Shown piece after piece: positions 34,801-46,128 of a stretch of DNA of 64,000 bases. Origin of the DNA: Hydractinia symbiolongicarpus. Taxonomy: Eukaryota > Cnidaria > Hydrozoa > Anthoathecata > Hydractiniidae. The translations under genes and the position numbers were made by a program. How positions within the stretch are numbered: the first letter of the stretch is position 1; each line of letters starts with the position of its first letter. Where the stretch lies: the NCBI RefSeq assembly GCF_029227915.1, contig NC_079887.1:24115650-24179649 (forward strand), given 5' to 3'. The notes beneath the pieces are model-generated. The model ran no database searches, was not told where the DNA came from, and was given only the letters and a program-made list of their open reading frames with translations.

Positions 34801-36172
34801 GTGTAGAGATGCGTTGTGTTTTGGTTCTGACAAGATTCTTAGAACCAAATTTGTAAAATATTTGTAATTTCTTTAAAAAACATAAAATTAATTCAACGAT
34901 AGTTTTATGCTTTCGTCATGGATCAATAAACAAGTTCGCTTCATTTCAAAATCCCACAAAATAATTTCCACAAATTATTTCATCAATCTCTCTGAGATGC
35001 ATAAGACATTGATAGTTATTTTTTTAGATAAAAAATCTTCACCAAGTAAACAGAATTTTTCGCAAGTACTAATCTTCGAGAAAATAAAAAATTGTAAAGA
35101 AAAGAAATCAGCCAAGTTATTATAGAAATCTGCATTGGACTAACCAGCTCAACCAGCATGGCGAATATAAAAACAGAATATTTGTTATTAAATTTGGTTT
35201 TCTATTTTTTACGATAACCCGTTTAGTATTTACTCTTTTACAATGCGTAAAACTTAAAAATATATACATTCCATTTGCATTCCCTATATAATGCATAGAC
35301 AATGTCATGGAATTCCTTGGACTTAAAAAATAATATTTCACTTATGACACTTCCTCTAAGATACATAAGGCGTGCTTTAAGACGAAAACGTTCGCGGGCA
35401 AAAAAGTGTGCGGGTTTTGTCGCTTTCGTAAAAATTTTATCTATCTAACCTAAAATTCTCGCATTGTGAAAATTTTTTCCTTCCTTAAATTTTATTTTGA
35501 TTAATTGACATAACTGCAAGGTATTTTAGGGCGTTTTATGGTCCCAGACACAACGAAGAGTGCAAAGATTTACATAAAGATAAGATTTTCCCCAGAATTT
35601 AACATATTTTTACTCGCGAATTAAGTTCATATTCTGTTAAATGTATAGACCTAAAATGGATGTAATTGAGTTACAACAATCGTCTAAGATGTAGCTACCA
35701 ATGTTCGAGTTCTTTAATATGTAAGCGACCTACTGTTTGTAATTTTCTTTTTCCAGCTCCGCCATTTTTGTTCTCTGAATGACATGGTCTTGTAACTCTT
35801 TCAAGCTACTGTCGTACTCCTTAATTTTTTCGACCAAAGCAGATTTTTCCTAAAGATGGTGTACAAAAGGAAACGTTATTTCGTTAACAACTTTCGACAA
35901 CGGAAATTAAGTCGTAGAAGTATGATTTCGGATTATTTATGGGAGATATGCAACGGAAACAAAACGCTCTACATAACAGACAGATTTAATTTCCAAAGTA
36001 ATACAGTAGACAATAATATTGCATACTTACCAATGCCATCTAAAAATTGATAATGAGTAAGTAAAAAATTCAAAATACATAACTTGTTTTTATACCATAC
36101 CTCATTTAAAGCCTCGTTCTCGTTTCTTAATTGTCTTTCATGTAAAGTGAGTTGGGAAATTTGACTTTCAAT
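31817..36172 (-). CDS. Coiled-coil Rab-type GTPase, RASEF/Rab44/CRACR2A-like (5' partial)
   Basis: Minus-strand exons 36101-36172, 35734-35849, 34027-34453, 33455-33672, 32516-32630, 32331-32432, 31962-32038 and, less surely, 31817-31838 join in phase to 382 aa. The first two and the start of the third are heptad-rich coiled coil (from IESQISQL through DLRIQNKS). A Ser/Pro/Asn-rich linker follows, then a full small-GTPase domain: GDVNVGKTS P-loop, WDTVGQER switch II (Val for the usual Ala), YFRKSDVVILMYD, NKSD and ETSAK. Coiled coil plus Rab is the large-Rab layout known from RASEF, Rab44 and CRACR2A, which act in membrane traffic and calcium signalling. N-terminal EF-hands, usual in that group, were not found; a 5' part may lie beyond the LINE at 36.7-40.7 kb. 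The predicted C-terminus has no prenylation Cys, so the last exon is doubtful. Confidence 0.75.
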
Positions 36173-36699
36173 CTAAACAATAAAAAAACTTTGAAGAACC
36201 AATCATCTTCTTGAAAACCAATCATCCGTAATATTTTTCTAATGAGCTGCCAAGAACACTCAGTCATCACATGATTTAATTCCTGTTTCTCCAGTTTTTG
36301 ATTAAAATTTTAGTTGATTAAAATTGATTTATTCTATATTTCTAGGAGGAAAGAAAACATTTTTTTACATATACAAATTAACTCCACCAAGGCGAGAGTA
36401 TTTATATAAACGGCCAATTAGGTATTTTTTCTAAATTTACTATATTTTAATGATTTTTTATAACTCCTTTTAAAACTATGTCAACAAGTCCTCTCCGTCA
36501 AATAAAAATTAAATGCAATAGCATACAGAAGCACAACTACAGAAAGAAAAGGATCCATTTGCATCAAATGGTAAGCATAGGGTATTGAAAAGTAAAATAT
36601 TGTAAAGAAATATTATAAAGATAAAATATTGTAAAGTAAAATATTGCGATTTGTTAATTCTTTACTCTTTTGTTCTTTATTTGGATCCAGGGGTAGTGC

Positions 36700-39600
36700 G
36701 ACTAAAAAAACAACAGATAGTTACTGACATATTGAAGAAAAACAAGAGGGAGGTCGGATGTGTTTGAGGTCGGACGTGTTTTTTTACAAGAGCTGGATTT
36801 ACTTGTGTTCTTTGATACGATATTACTTATTTAATCACTCACGAACTTGCAGCTATTAATATTGATTTAGTTGGTATTTGATATTATTATTCAGTGGGTT
36901 TATGATCGTTGGTTGTCTACAGAATTACAGTTTTTGACTCATGGAAAGTAAAATAACGTAAACGAAAAAGTTTGTCATAATTTTCTTCACGCAACAAATC
37001 ATCTACGATGGAGTTCAAGTGTTTTCAGATTATTTTAGTTCTATTGATATTTAATTATCGCGATGGGTCAGATTTTGCTATCACTGATCAACAGCATACT
37101 ATATCGCAAACCCCTAATGGCGGAAAAGTGAAAAGATGTAAATCTCGTGTATTGTATTATGCTAACCATTGTGCCACGCAACAACTTGTAATGAGTGGCG
37201 ATGTTGAAAGCAATCCTGGTCCCGCACTCCAACGCGGATTGAAAGCTCCATCTTGTTCAATCTGTGAGAAATGTGTTAAATGCAATCAAAGACGATTCAT
37301 TTGTGATACATGCTGGGAAACCACTCACGCTGCTTGTTTGAACCAATCAAATTTAGTACTCAATGGTAGAATTCCGAAATATTGGACCTGTTCAGATTGC
37401 CATTTTACTGTGCTTCCCTTTTCGAATGTACGTGATGTTTGCGCATTGTACTCATCTATTCTGAGTGATGGTGGTGAATACGAGGAATTAAGAACCATAC
37501 CAAGCAATCCAAAACATACGAAAATTTGCCATCTAAATACGCAATCCTTACCGAGCACATTTGACGAGTTCTCATACATGCTCGAATGTCATAAATTTGA
37601 CATAATCACGTTGTCCGAGACATGGTTAAAAAATAATCAGGTATTGATTGATTATGTAAACATTCCAGGATACCAATTTGAATATAAAAACAGAACTGAT
37701 AAACGAGGAGGTGGTGTTGGAATGTACATCAAGGACGAACTTATTTACAAAACTAGAGACGACATAACCAAACTCGACAATTCTATCGAACATGTCTGGA
37801 TCGAAGTGAAAGGTAGAAATAAAAATTACTCATATCTAGTTGGAACATTTTATCAGCCATCTTCTATAGAAAGAGAAAAAAAAGATTGGCTAGAACGATT
37901 TGATATTCTTTTGCGTCACATCACCGCAAAATGGGACGGTATTATCATAATTACAGGTGACTTCAATATCGACTTATTACAAGGTGATAAATCCACAATC
38001 GAATTATATCAAGATACACTTATGACTTATGACCTAAAACAACATATTACAAAACCAACCCGAAAATCGACATCCCTTATTGATCATGTTATTAGTAATA
38101 TACCGGAAAAGGTAGTTAGTGAGAACGTTTTATTGTGCGATGAAATTTCTGACCATGATGCCCCGCATATCGTTATGAATATCAAAAAGGATAAATTCGA
38201 AAAACGATACAAATTTATACGTGACGAGAAGCAGTTGAACATCGATGAATATATTAGTGATATCGAGAAGATTCCTTTTTCCTTGATAGATACTTTTGAT
38301 GATCCGGAAGATCAACTGTATGTTATGAATGAACTCATACTGTCCTGCATTAATAGCCATGCTCCTTTGAAAAGGTGTAAATTTACACGACCACCAGCTC
38401 CCTGGATGAAGGACCCATCCATTGTATCGTCGAAACTGAAACTTGATGAACTTCGTAGTGAATTAAAATCTTGTGATGACAGAGAGGCTAAACATGAGTA
38501 TGTTGAAACGAGAAATAAATTGAAGAAGGCTATCAAACACTCTAGAAGAACCTTCTATCAAAAGGCTTTATCAAGTAACCGTTCAAAGGAAGTATGGAAA
38601 ACCATAAGAACTATTATTAAACCACAGTTCAAACAAATCAGGCAGAATCCCGATACCATCAATGATTATTTCAATTCCATTGCAATAAAGTTAAGCAATA
38701 CAAATGAGTTAAACATTTCTCCCACCATGAATGATGAGGCTGTACCGGCAATGGATTTATTTGACCTTCGTCACGCTACCCAAGAGGATGTTCTCAAACA
38801 TTTGAATTCATTGAGAAGTGATTGCTCTACTGGTGGTGATAACATACCAGCGAAATTCATAAAACCAGTCGCAGCCCAATTGTCGCCAGTCCTAACAAAG
38901 ATTTTGAATAACTGCATCGATGCAAACGTATTTCCAACATGCTGGAAGAAATCACGTATCTGTCCGGTACCTAAAGTTCCAGGTGCTTCACAACTAGAAG
39001 ATTTTCGTCCAATATCAATACTTCCTGTACTGTCGAAAGTATATGAGAAAGTCATTTTATCACAGCTTTGTGACTTCATTGATAGATATAACATTTACGC
39101 TTCAACTCAATCTGGTTTTCGCAAAGGTCACTCGTGCATCACGATACTCTTAAAATTAAAGGACGACATTTTGAAGGCTATGCAAAGAGGTGAAGTAACT
39201 TTATCAGTGTCAGCAGATTACTCCAAAGCATTTGATACTGTGAAATATGACGTTCTGATTAATAAGTTGAAGAAACTCCAAATGTCTCCTGCATTCATCA
39301 ATTTGATCTCTAACTATTTGTCAAATCGCCAGCAGTTTGTGCAAATTGATGACAAAAAATCGGACACCTTGCTGATCAAATACGGTGTTCCCCAGGGATC
39401 TATTTTTGGTCCGATCTTGTTCAACATCTATGTCTCTGACCTATCGTTGAATTCGTCGTGTAATTCTATCCAGTACGCAGATGACACAAATCTTTACATA
39501 CACTTCAAACTAAAAGAAATGGATATCGCAACAGCAAAGCTTCAAAGTGACATTAACCAAATAACAACATGGTCAAAGATAAACAATCTGATGTTTAATT

Positions 39601-40694
39601 CCATAAAGACAAAATCAATTATGTACTCGACAAGCCAGTTAAGCTGTATAAACAATTTAAACTTCAGTAACTTATTCAAATTCCATAGTAATGGTGCTGA
39701 GATTGAGCGGGTATCCTCTCTCAAAATACTGGGCATAACATTCGATGAACATATGACGTGGTCTACACATGTGAATAACATCATTAGATCATCATACGCT
39801 ACGATTTCGACATTAAAGCGATTGAAACGTTTGGCACCTTTTCACGTGAGAAAGAATCTCGCTGAAGCACTGATATTATCAAAGATAGACTACGGAAATC
39901 TTGTCTATAATAATATTCCACAATATCAAATGAAAAGGTTACAAAGAGTTCTAAATGTCGCTGCCAGCTTTGTTCTTCAGAGATATGCTTCCACTAACGA
40001 TGTGTTAGTAATACTGAAATGGCTGCCAGTGCAAGAGCGTGTAAATTTATCGATACTAAAACTGGCACACAAGGTGTTGTATGACGAATGCTCACCTGAA
40101 TACCTTACACTGAAATGGTACAAAAATGGTCGAAGCCTGCGATCTGATGCAGAAAACAAAAATAAACTACAAAGCGACACATTCCGAAAAACGTTTATGG
40201 ATTGCTCATCAGCGTTGTTTAATGATCTTCCTGGCAATATTCGTTCCGTTGTCAACCATAAAGAATTTATCAAAAAAGTCAAATTATTTTTACACGATAG
40301 TGCTTTGTGCAAACTTTTATCCAAATAATGTGAATAACTCTATGCATGTAGGCTACCTATTTCCCCCCATCTTTTCATTATAGTTCTACCTTTTTTGTGT
40401 GTCCTTACATCGGTGCCATCAATTTATTTATTTTTAATTAGTCTCTTCTTTTTTTTTCTTTTTTTTTTTTTTTTTTTTTTTTTCTTGTTCAATGTGTCTA
40501 CTTACTCTACCGGCACCATTTCGTACTCTGTGAGCCCATTTATTTCATTATGCACTTAGATTCAATATATTTTTTTACTGATCTTATAGATTTTATAGAT
40601 TTTTTAGTTTTTATTGTTTTGTAGGCAGAAGAACCATTTGTAAATTATGGATGCCAAATATATGTTTAATAATAATAATAATAATAATAATAAT
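36700..40694 (+). mobile_element. CR1/L2-like LINE, apparently full-length
   Basis: The 5' leader carries a doubled GAGGTCGGAYGTGTTT motif (about 36750-36782), which is also seen once in the 5' leader of the other LINE. One long ORF follows (37008-40328). The 3' region has a T-rich tract (about 40448-40483) and ends in tandem AAT/TAA repeats (about 40668-40694), a usual end for CR1/L2-type elements. The exact 5' end and target-site duplication could not be fixed. It lies in opposite orientation just upstream of the known exons of the Rab-like gene. Confidence 0.8.
37008..40328 (+). CDS. LINE polyprotein: 2A, zinc finger, AP endonuclease, reverse transcriptase
   Basis: 1106 aa with no stop. 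Residues 1-17 form a hydrophobic, signal-like leader. GDVESNPGP (ending at Pro72) is a canonical 2A recoding motif, so a ribosome is expected to release a 71-residue leader product and restart at Pro72. A PHD-like Cys cluster lies at about 81-140. The AP endonuclease shows HLNTQSL, LSETWL, RGGGVGMYI, GDFNIDLL (317-324) and SDHDAPH (381-387), including the catalytic His. The reverse transcriptase shows ADYSKAFDTV, GVPQGSIFGP and YADD (823-826). All key catalytic motifs are present, so the element may still be competent. 2A motifs at the N-terminus of such LINE proteins are known from other invertebrates. Confidence 0.92.
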   Translation: MEFKCFQIILVLLIFNYRDGSDFAITDQQHTISQTPNGGKVKRCKSRVLYYANHCATQQLVMSGDVESNPGPALQRGLKAPSCSICEKCVKCNQRRFICDTCWETTHAACLNQSNLVLNGRIPKYWTCSDCHFTVLPFSNVRDVCALYSSILSDGGEYEELRTIPSNPKHTKICHLNTQSLPSTFDEFSYMLECHKFDIITLSETWLKNNQVLIDYVNIPGYQFEYKNRTDKRGGGVGMYIKDELIYKTRDDITKLDNSIEHVWIEVKGRNKNYSYLVGTFYQPSSIEREKKDWLERFDILLRHITAKWDGIIIITGDFNIDLLQGDKSTIELYQDTLMTYDLKQHITKPTRKSTSLIDHVISNIPEKVVSENVLLCDEISDHDAPHIVMNIKKDKFEKRYKFIRDEKQLNIDEYISDIEKIPFSLIDTFDDPEDQLYVMNELILSCINSHAPLKRCKFTRPPAPWMKDPSIVSSKLKLDELRSELKSCDDREAKHEYVETRNKLKKAIKHSRRTFYQKALSSNRSKEVWKTIRTIIKPQFKQIRQNPDTINDYFNSIAIKLSNTNELNISPTMNDEAVPAMDLFDLRHATQEDVLKHLNSLRSDCSTGGDNIPAKFIKPVAAQLSPVLTKILNNCIDANVFPTCWKKSRICPVPKVPGASQLEDFRPISILPVLSKVYEKVILSQLCDFIDRYNIYASTQSGFRKGHSCITILLKLKDDILKAMQRGEVTLSVSADYSKAFDTVKYDVLINKLKKLQMSPAFINLISNYLSNRQQFVQIDDKKSDTLLIKYGVPQGSIFGPILFNIYVSDLSLNSSCNSIQYADDTNLYIHFKLKEMDIATAKLQSDINQITTWSKINNLMFNSIKTKSIMYSTSQLSCINNLNFSNLFKFHSNGAEIERVSSLKILGITFDEHMTWSTHVNNIIRSSYATISTLKRLKRLAPFHVRKNLAEALILSKIDYGNLVYNNIPQYQMKRLQRVLNVAASFVLQRYASTNDVLVILKWLPVQERVNLSILKLAHKVLYDECSPEYLTLKWYKNGRSLRSDAENKNKLQSDTFRKTFMDCSSALFNDLPGNIRSVVNHKEFIKKVKLFLHDSALCKLLSK

Positions 40695-40701
40695 TTTTTA
40701 C

Positions 40702-40736
40702 CAAGTTTGTATATATGTGATATATACAAACTTGGA
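40702..40736. repeat. Perfect palindrome, 16-bp arms
   Basis: CCAAGTTTGTATATAT (40702-40717) and its complement frame GTG. It begins just after the LINE 3' tail, so it may be the pre-insertion target or part of the repeat that follows. Confidence 0.9.
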
Positions 40737-40875
40737 GTCGCATTAATTAGCAATCATTTATTTAATTGGCCTAGAAATCTAATTTTGTCAAAATACGGAA
40801 AAAAATCATCAAAAATTAGGAGCTAACTTTGTTTTTGCAAGTACTTGCAAAATGTTTTGTGTTCACCAATGATAT
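40733..40875 (+). repeat. Dispersed ~140-bp repeat, unit 1
   Basis: Shares GGCCTAGAAATCTAATTTT, the ACATCAAAAA-type stretch and TTTTGTGTTCACCAA with 41393-41535 in the same orientation and order. Confidence 0.75.
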
Positions 40876-41392
40876 CTAATAATCACTAAGAACGGTCGTC
40901 AAGAAATTGACATTCCGGCAAAATAAAACTGTGGGGCCTTCATAAGCTAAGGAAGACAGAGATATTAGCAATTCTCTAATATCTGCTACCTTTGGATGTC
41001 ATTTTTGTTCATATTTAAAAAAACCATCACCATGAAAGGAAATATATTCCATTGTTTTTTAATTTAGCCACCCGTTACGCAAATGTGTAAAAATACTCAA
41101 TCATAAATAATTCAGCACTCACAAAGATGTAAACAAAATTGATTTATAATGGGAATTTTTTATGGAGCAGACGACCAAGCCAGTCGATCTGCTCTTTAAA
41201 GTCAACACTTATCATAAACTTTTCATCAGCAGCCGTGCCGCAGCGCAGTATGCCTATCCCTTAAAAAGAAGTCAAAGAATGCGAAACGCTATAAAGCCTA
41301 GTGAAACGATTGCTAACAAACTTTTAAAAATTATATTTTTTGTTCTATGAAAAATACAATTTAAGTATGCTAGAAAGTAGAGACAATTAAAA

Positions 41393-41535
41393 AGTTAGAG
41401 TCGTACTAATTGGCAATCATATATTTTTGCGGCCTAGAAATCTAATTTTATCAAAACACACAGAAAAAACATCAAAAAAATGTGGACTATAAATTCAAAT
41501 ACTTGCAAAAGGTTTTGTGTTCACCAAAGAGTTAG
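41393..41535 (+). repeat. Dispersed ~140-bp repeat, unit 2
   Basis: Second member, about 660 bp after the first. The ordered shared blocks with point changes show an old local duplication or two copies of one short element. Confidence 0.75.
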
Positions 41536-42079
41536 GAAAATCATCAACGTGGACTATTAAGACCATTATTCTAAAAAATTTGTTTCTGTGAACTAAGCTA
41601 TAAAAAAGTAATTTTGATTCGTCTGATCAAAAGACGAGATGACAAATTTATATATGAATTGTTTTTAAGTGCTTTAACATTTAATTAACAGCTATAGAAT
41701 ATCCAATTAGTATTAAGACATTAGGAGTGAGTGAAGTCTTAATTAAAACGAACAATTTAGCAGTTAGGGAGTTTTAAAACAACGTTTTTCTACATATACA
41801 TATACTAATTGTTCGTATCTACTAAAAATATATACACACTCTTTATATCTTCTTGATTATATAAACTTGAAATTAAAAAATAAGTCGTTATTGGTATGAA
41901 AATCTCAATCAAGGTTATTTCAACAGGCGAAACTGGAATAATGGAGGAAGAAAGTTTTAATTTGTATTATGTCTATGATTCAACCTCCTGTTTTACACTT
42001 AAAGTCGAAAAAATCTTTCATATGACGAGTTTTCTTTTTTCTTGATATTAATTTTATAATTAACATCCAAACTTGCCAT

Positions 42080-42298
42080 TTAATTTACGCATATTGTCTT
42101 TATGTGATACTTGCATTCCGGATTGCATATAAACCAATGGCAACGTGTTGTACATTTTCGACGTAACTTGTACGTGCACACCTGCGTTGGAACTGCTTTA
42201 ACGTTTGTAGTCTTCAGCGGTGCGCAGTTGATTTCTTTAAAATCAGTTATCTCCAGAACTAACAGAATGATTATAACGATAGTTGAAAGCCTTTCCAT
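42080..42298 (-). CDS. Small secreted cysteine-rich peptide (72 aa)
   Basis: The ATG at 42298 has a strong start context (A at -3, G at +4). The first ~25 residues form a signal peptide with a run of Ile/Leu/Val, and a short linker follows. The C-terminal ~32 residues are basic and hold six Cys spaced C-x7-C-x3-C-x4-C-x3-C-x7-C, a mirror-symmetric pattern that suggests three disulfides. I do not recognise the family. Antimicrobial peptide, toxin-like peptide and signalling ligand are all possible. A TATAAATA lies on the same strand at about 42468-42476, about 170 bp upstream. A GT within an internal CAG-GTGTGC could be a cryptic donor, but the unspliced frame is complete. Confidence 0.55.
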   Translation of the reverse strand: MERLSTIVIIILLVLEITDFKEINCAPLKTTNVKAVPTQVCTYKLRRKCTTRCHWFICNPECKYHIKTICVN

Positions 42299-42467
42299 CC
42301 TTCAAATTGTGTTCAATTGTGAGCTGTTTTCAATTTGCTTTAACAAGCTATGGTTTTCTTTAAGTGACTCTCGAAACTAATAGATATAACTTTTCTCTGA
42401 TGTAAGCTTCGTCTTGCCACTTGTGGTTTTGTTGAAAAGTTTATTTCAGAGGATGGATTAAGAGCGA

Positions 42468-42476
42468 TATTTATAG
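42468..42476 (-). promoter_or_regulatory. Possible TATA box of the Cys-rich peptide gene
   Basis: CTATAAATA read on the minus strand, about 170 bp before the ATG at 42298. It allows a 5' leader of about 140 nt. Confidence 0.3.
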
Positions 42477-44277
42477 GTAATATAAACAATAGGATTTTAA
42501 TGTTCTCAATATTGTAAATTAAGCATTTCGTATTAAAAGAGTTCACTGGGAAAGTCCTAGAGCTTTGAAGACGTTTTGTCATTTTTGTACAACAGACAAA
42601 AGGGAATTTTAAGAAAAAAATCAGAGAGTGTACACGTGTTGTGATATCCACGTGTCTCTCATGGTAAAGGGAAGTTTAAGGTTGCATTACACCTTTTCCG
42701 ATTTTTCATAAATTATAATAATGACGATGTCCTGCAAAATTTTATAATGGTTCTGTACTCTTCAAATAAGGATATTCAGATAGAATATTATATTATCATG
42801 ACAAAAATAAAGTTTTTAGAGCAATGTAATATGCTGATTGGATTTTATTTAGATTTAAAGAATATGATTATTTTGAAAAGGAGGCTACTCTTAGGAAACT
42901 GGGTTATATGAAGGGCTTGACCGTAACTTTAAGCTCGGAATTGAGGCACTTAAGGAACAGAAATATTTACGAAATTAGGTAATTTGTTCTACCTTTTGCT
43001 AAGGAACTTAGGGATAAGAATTATTTTTAGTATCGATTGACCTCTTTAATGCTGTTATCATAACTGGCCCTTATATAGAAGTCTATTTATCTATACTTAT
43101 TGACCTTGTTACAAAGCACTATTTAAAAAAACAACAAAACAAAAAAACATTCTGTGTAGTTTTATGTACTGAACGGGTTAAACGACGGGCAAGCAGCTAC
43201 GGCACCGGTACTGACCAAAGTGGCAAATTTTGCCGAATCACACATTTAGTTGTAAATATGATTTTCCATATAATTGACAAATGGGTGGCTAAATTCAAAA
43301 ACAAAAAAAGTTTTTCTGTTTATTGTGATGCGCTCACATACTATAAAAATAATAAGAAGAAAAGAATAACATGACGAACTTACTTTTTTTTTACATTAAT
43401 GAAAAATTACAGAACAAATATAAAACCATAGCCACGAGAAAGATTTTTTTCATATGAATATGATAAAATAAACTTTCGCTGCATGTTATGTACTCGTATG
43501 ATTATTGAATGTTTCCGGTGTGTATTTATCGTTTCAAGCTGGGAGCATTTTGTAGAAAAGCGAAACAAATCACAAAAAAATATTATTATTAGCCATGTAA
43601 GATGTTTCTAGAGTTCCGAGAACTATTAACGAAAGTTACAAATATTGTTGATCAATAATTTGTAAAATATTTGAAACTTGTGTATTTTCACTCCTCGCAG
43701 CTATAAAGGCTCGAAAGAAATTGAAACACTCGAATCGACAAGATAAATAGAGACGATATTGGAATCAACCTGTTAGAATTTATATACATATTACTTTTCT
43801 CTATCGCTTAAAATTTATTTTTGCGGATGCAAAAATGCAGTTTAAAGTTCTTCCCTCATTTGAACTTCTACTGATGGTCTGGTATATTATTTAAACTTTA
43901 TGTTAGGTATTGCTTCATGCATGTTGTTGAATAGTAATCCTTGTTATCTGAGAATGAAGCGGAAGAAGAAAAATGATTCGTAGTTGTTATTCTTTGTTTA
44001 CACTTCTTATTGTACTTATAATGTTCTTTCCAAAATTAGCGCATGTGTAATCCGAAATGTAAACCAAAGGAGGTGATTGATTAAATATGTAAAAAACTTT
44101 ATAATAATTAAAAATTAAGTAATAATTAAAAATTTAATCTAAATTTGATGACAAATATCTTATCGGGGAAGAAACCGGGTAAAGTGAATAATCTTTAGGA
44201 TCAATAGCTTTCTTCGACTGACTTAACTCGACCAAAAATCTTTATAAGTCACTTAACTCGTTTTCGTGATAAGTACA

Positions 44278-45190
44278 CTTTTTTTTTATAAGAAACATCT
44301 TTATAAGAAACCTATATATAAAATCTTCAGAAATTAAGAAATTTTTCCTACTACATTCTAAGTCTATTTCGGAAATAAGAGACTTGCTTCTAACTAATTC
44401 TTACAATTAATTGAAGAAGATGTTACAATCATCGCTAGGAAGAGACTGTGAAACGAAAAATGCATTATTTTTGTTCTACGGCTTTAGCCGGTAGAACTTT
44501 AAAATGGGCTTCTTTTTTTGTCGCCTTTTTTACCATCGAGACTAGTGAAGCACGAAAGGGTACCAGTCTAGTGTAGCGTACGTGAATTAATAGTTTTTGA
44601 GTGTTGGTAACAGAACTACCCTGTTAAACGGTGCAAAAGGTACAAAAACCTTTTTTTTTTACAAATAAATCATTTTTAAATTTTTTTTTTATGTTTAGTT
44701 GGTTTCACCAGTTTTACCAAGCTACAACAGCCGGTTTTTTTTTTTTTTTTGTGATTTGAAATTTTAAGCTAGATTTCTATTTGCTTACAAGGAGTTTCAA
44801 CAGGCTAAAATTCCTTTTAAAAAAAGGATAAATAAAAAGTTGTTTTTATTGATTTTTACGTTTCATAAGATCAGTGTTTACAAACTTGAAGCCATTTTTT
44901 ATATTCATATTTCTCTTTTCCCGTCCTGTATAAGACTGTAGTAAATCAGTAATACGCCGTAGATATTCCTGTCAAAACGGCTGGTTTATTTTATTTTACA
45001 ACCAACTAGTCCATAGATTAAAGAAACTTTTAGAACTAGCTATTTATTCGATATAAGAAACCCTTATTTTACCAGAAAAATTAAGAAACTAAATAAGAAA
45101 TTTTTGGAAAAAAAATAATAAAATTTCAGCCTACAAATAAGAAACTTTTAGAACTAGGCCCTTCGCCAGGTTTCTTATAAAAAAAACGTG
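44278..45190. mobile_element. Possible ~910-bp MITE with inverted ends
   Basis: The left end (TTTTTTTTATAAGAAAC, from about 44278) is matched by its reverse complement at about 45170-45188. ATAAGAAAC-type motifs repeat inside both ends. There is no coding capacity. Target duplication was not resolved, so the call is tentative. Confidence 0.35.
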
Positions 45191-45902
45191 TAACGAAATT
45201 TGAAGATTAATGACAAGAGAAGATGAAGAGAAAGAATCTTTTTCTTTTACCTGAAGCACAGCTTTAATCGGGTAACAGGTTTTACGAATTGGTGACTGAA
45301 ATTCCCCCGACTAACCTACACCCCGTTTTTTTTCCCCGATAAGCAAATTACATACTTAATAAGTGGTTTAATGATGAAGGACTCGTGATTTCGCTTTTTT
45401 CATAATAGCTCTGTATTTCATTATTTAGTTGTCTTTAATTTTTTAGGATTCTTCTCTATGTTAATATAACAAAATTTATTACAGAAATTAAAAAAATAGA
45501 GGCGCTTGACAGAATGATCAGCCTCCAAAAATAAACGCCCCGGGCGCTTAAAACAATTGTGGGCATGATTAGTACTCGTAACAAAAAGAAACTTTATAAA
45601 AGTTTTGGTTGCAAACATTTATAAAAAGAACCATAAATGTCCTAGTTTTGGCGAGAATTGTCAATTTAAAGTGAAATAATGAAGCATAAATCACGTATTG
45701 TCTATAATCAACTGATGTCCTATAACCTATGTCCCATTTGCTTTACAAGATTGGGAATTTCCCAAACTATATTTCTAAGTGTAAGGTTTTGACACTAGAA
45801 TAAACGTTCTTATTTTTGCGCGTTAGCGTTTTTTAAAAATTATTTGGTAATTTATTTGACTTATTGGATATATAGGAAACAAATTCTGTCAAATAAGAAT
45901 GG

Positions 45903-46128
45903 TAAGTAAGTAAGGGGAAGTTTACCGTCCTTGTGGATTCCATCGTCTGACTTTTCCACTCTTTCGTCAAAAAAATGTTATATTACCGGTATAACATTGC
46001 TCCAACTTGCTTTCCTGCCACATAAGCTGGTTCGCTATCAGTGGATATAAAGTGTCCTGGAGCGGGGACTCGAACCTGAAACCTTATATTACAAGCCGAA
46101 TACACTACTACTACGCCGTCTTCGCATC
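45903..46128 (-). mobile_element. tRNA-derived SINE (family I), independent copy
   Basis: On the minus strand it reads from the tRNA-like head (box B GGTTCGAGTCC near 46069-46079) to a tail seen on the plus strand as GTAAGTAAGTAAGG at 45902-45915. The body matches the copies at 3584 and 56241 only in part, so this is an older, independent insertion. Confidence 0.6.
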
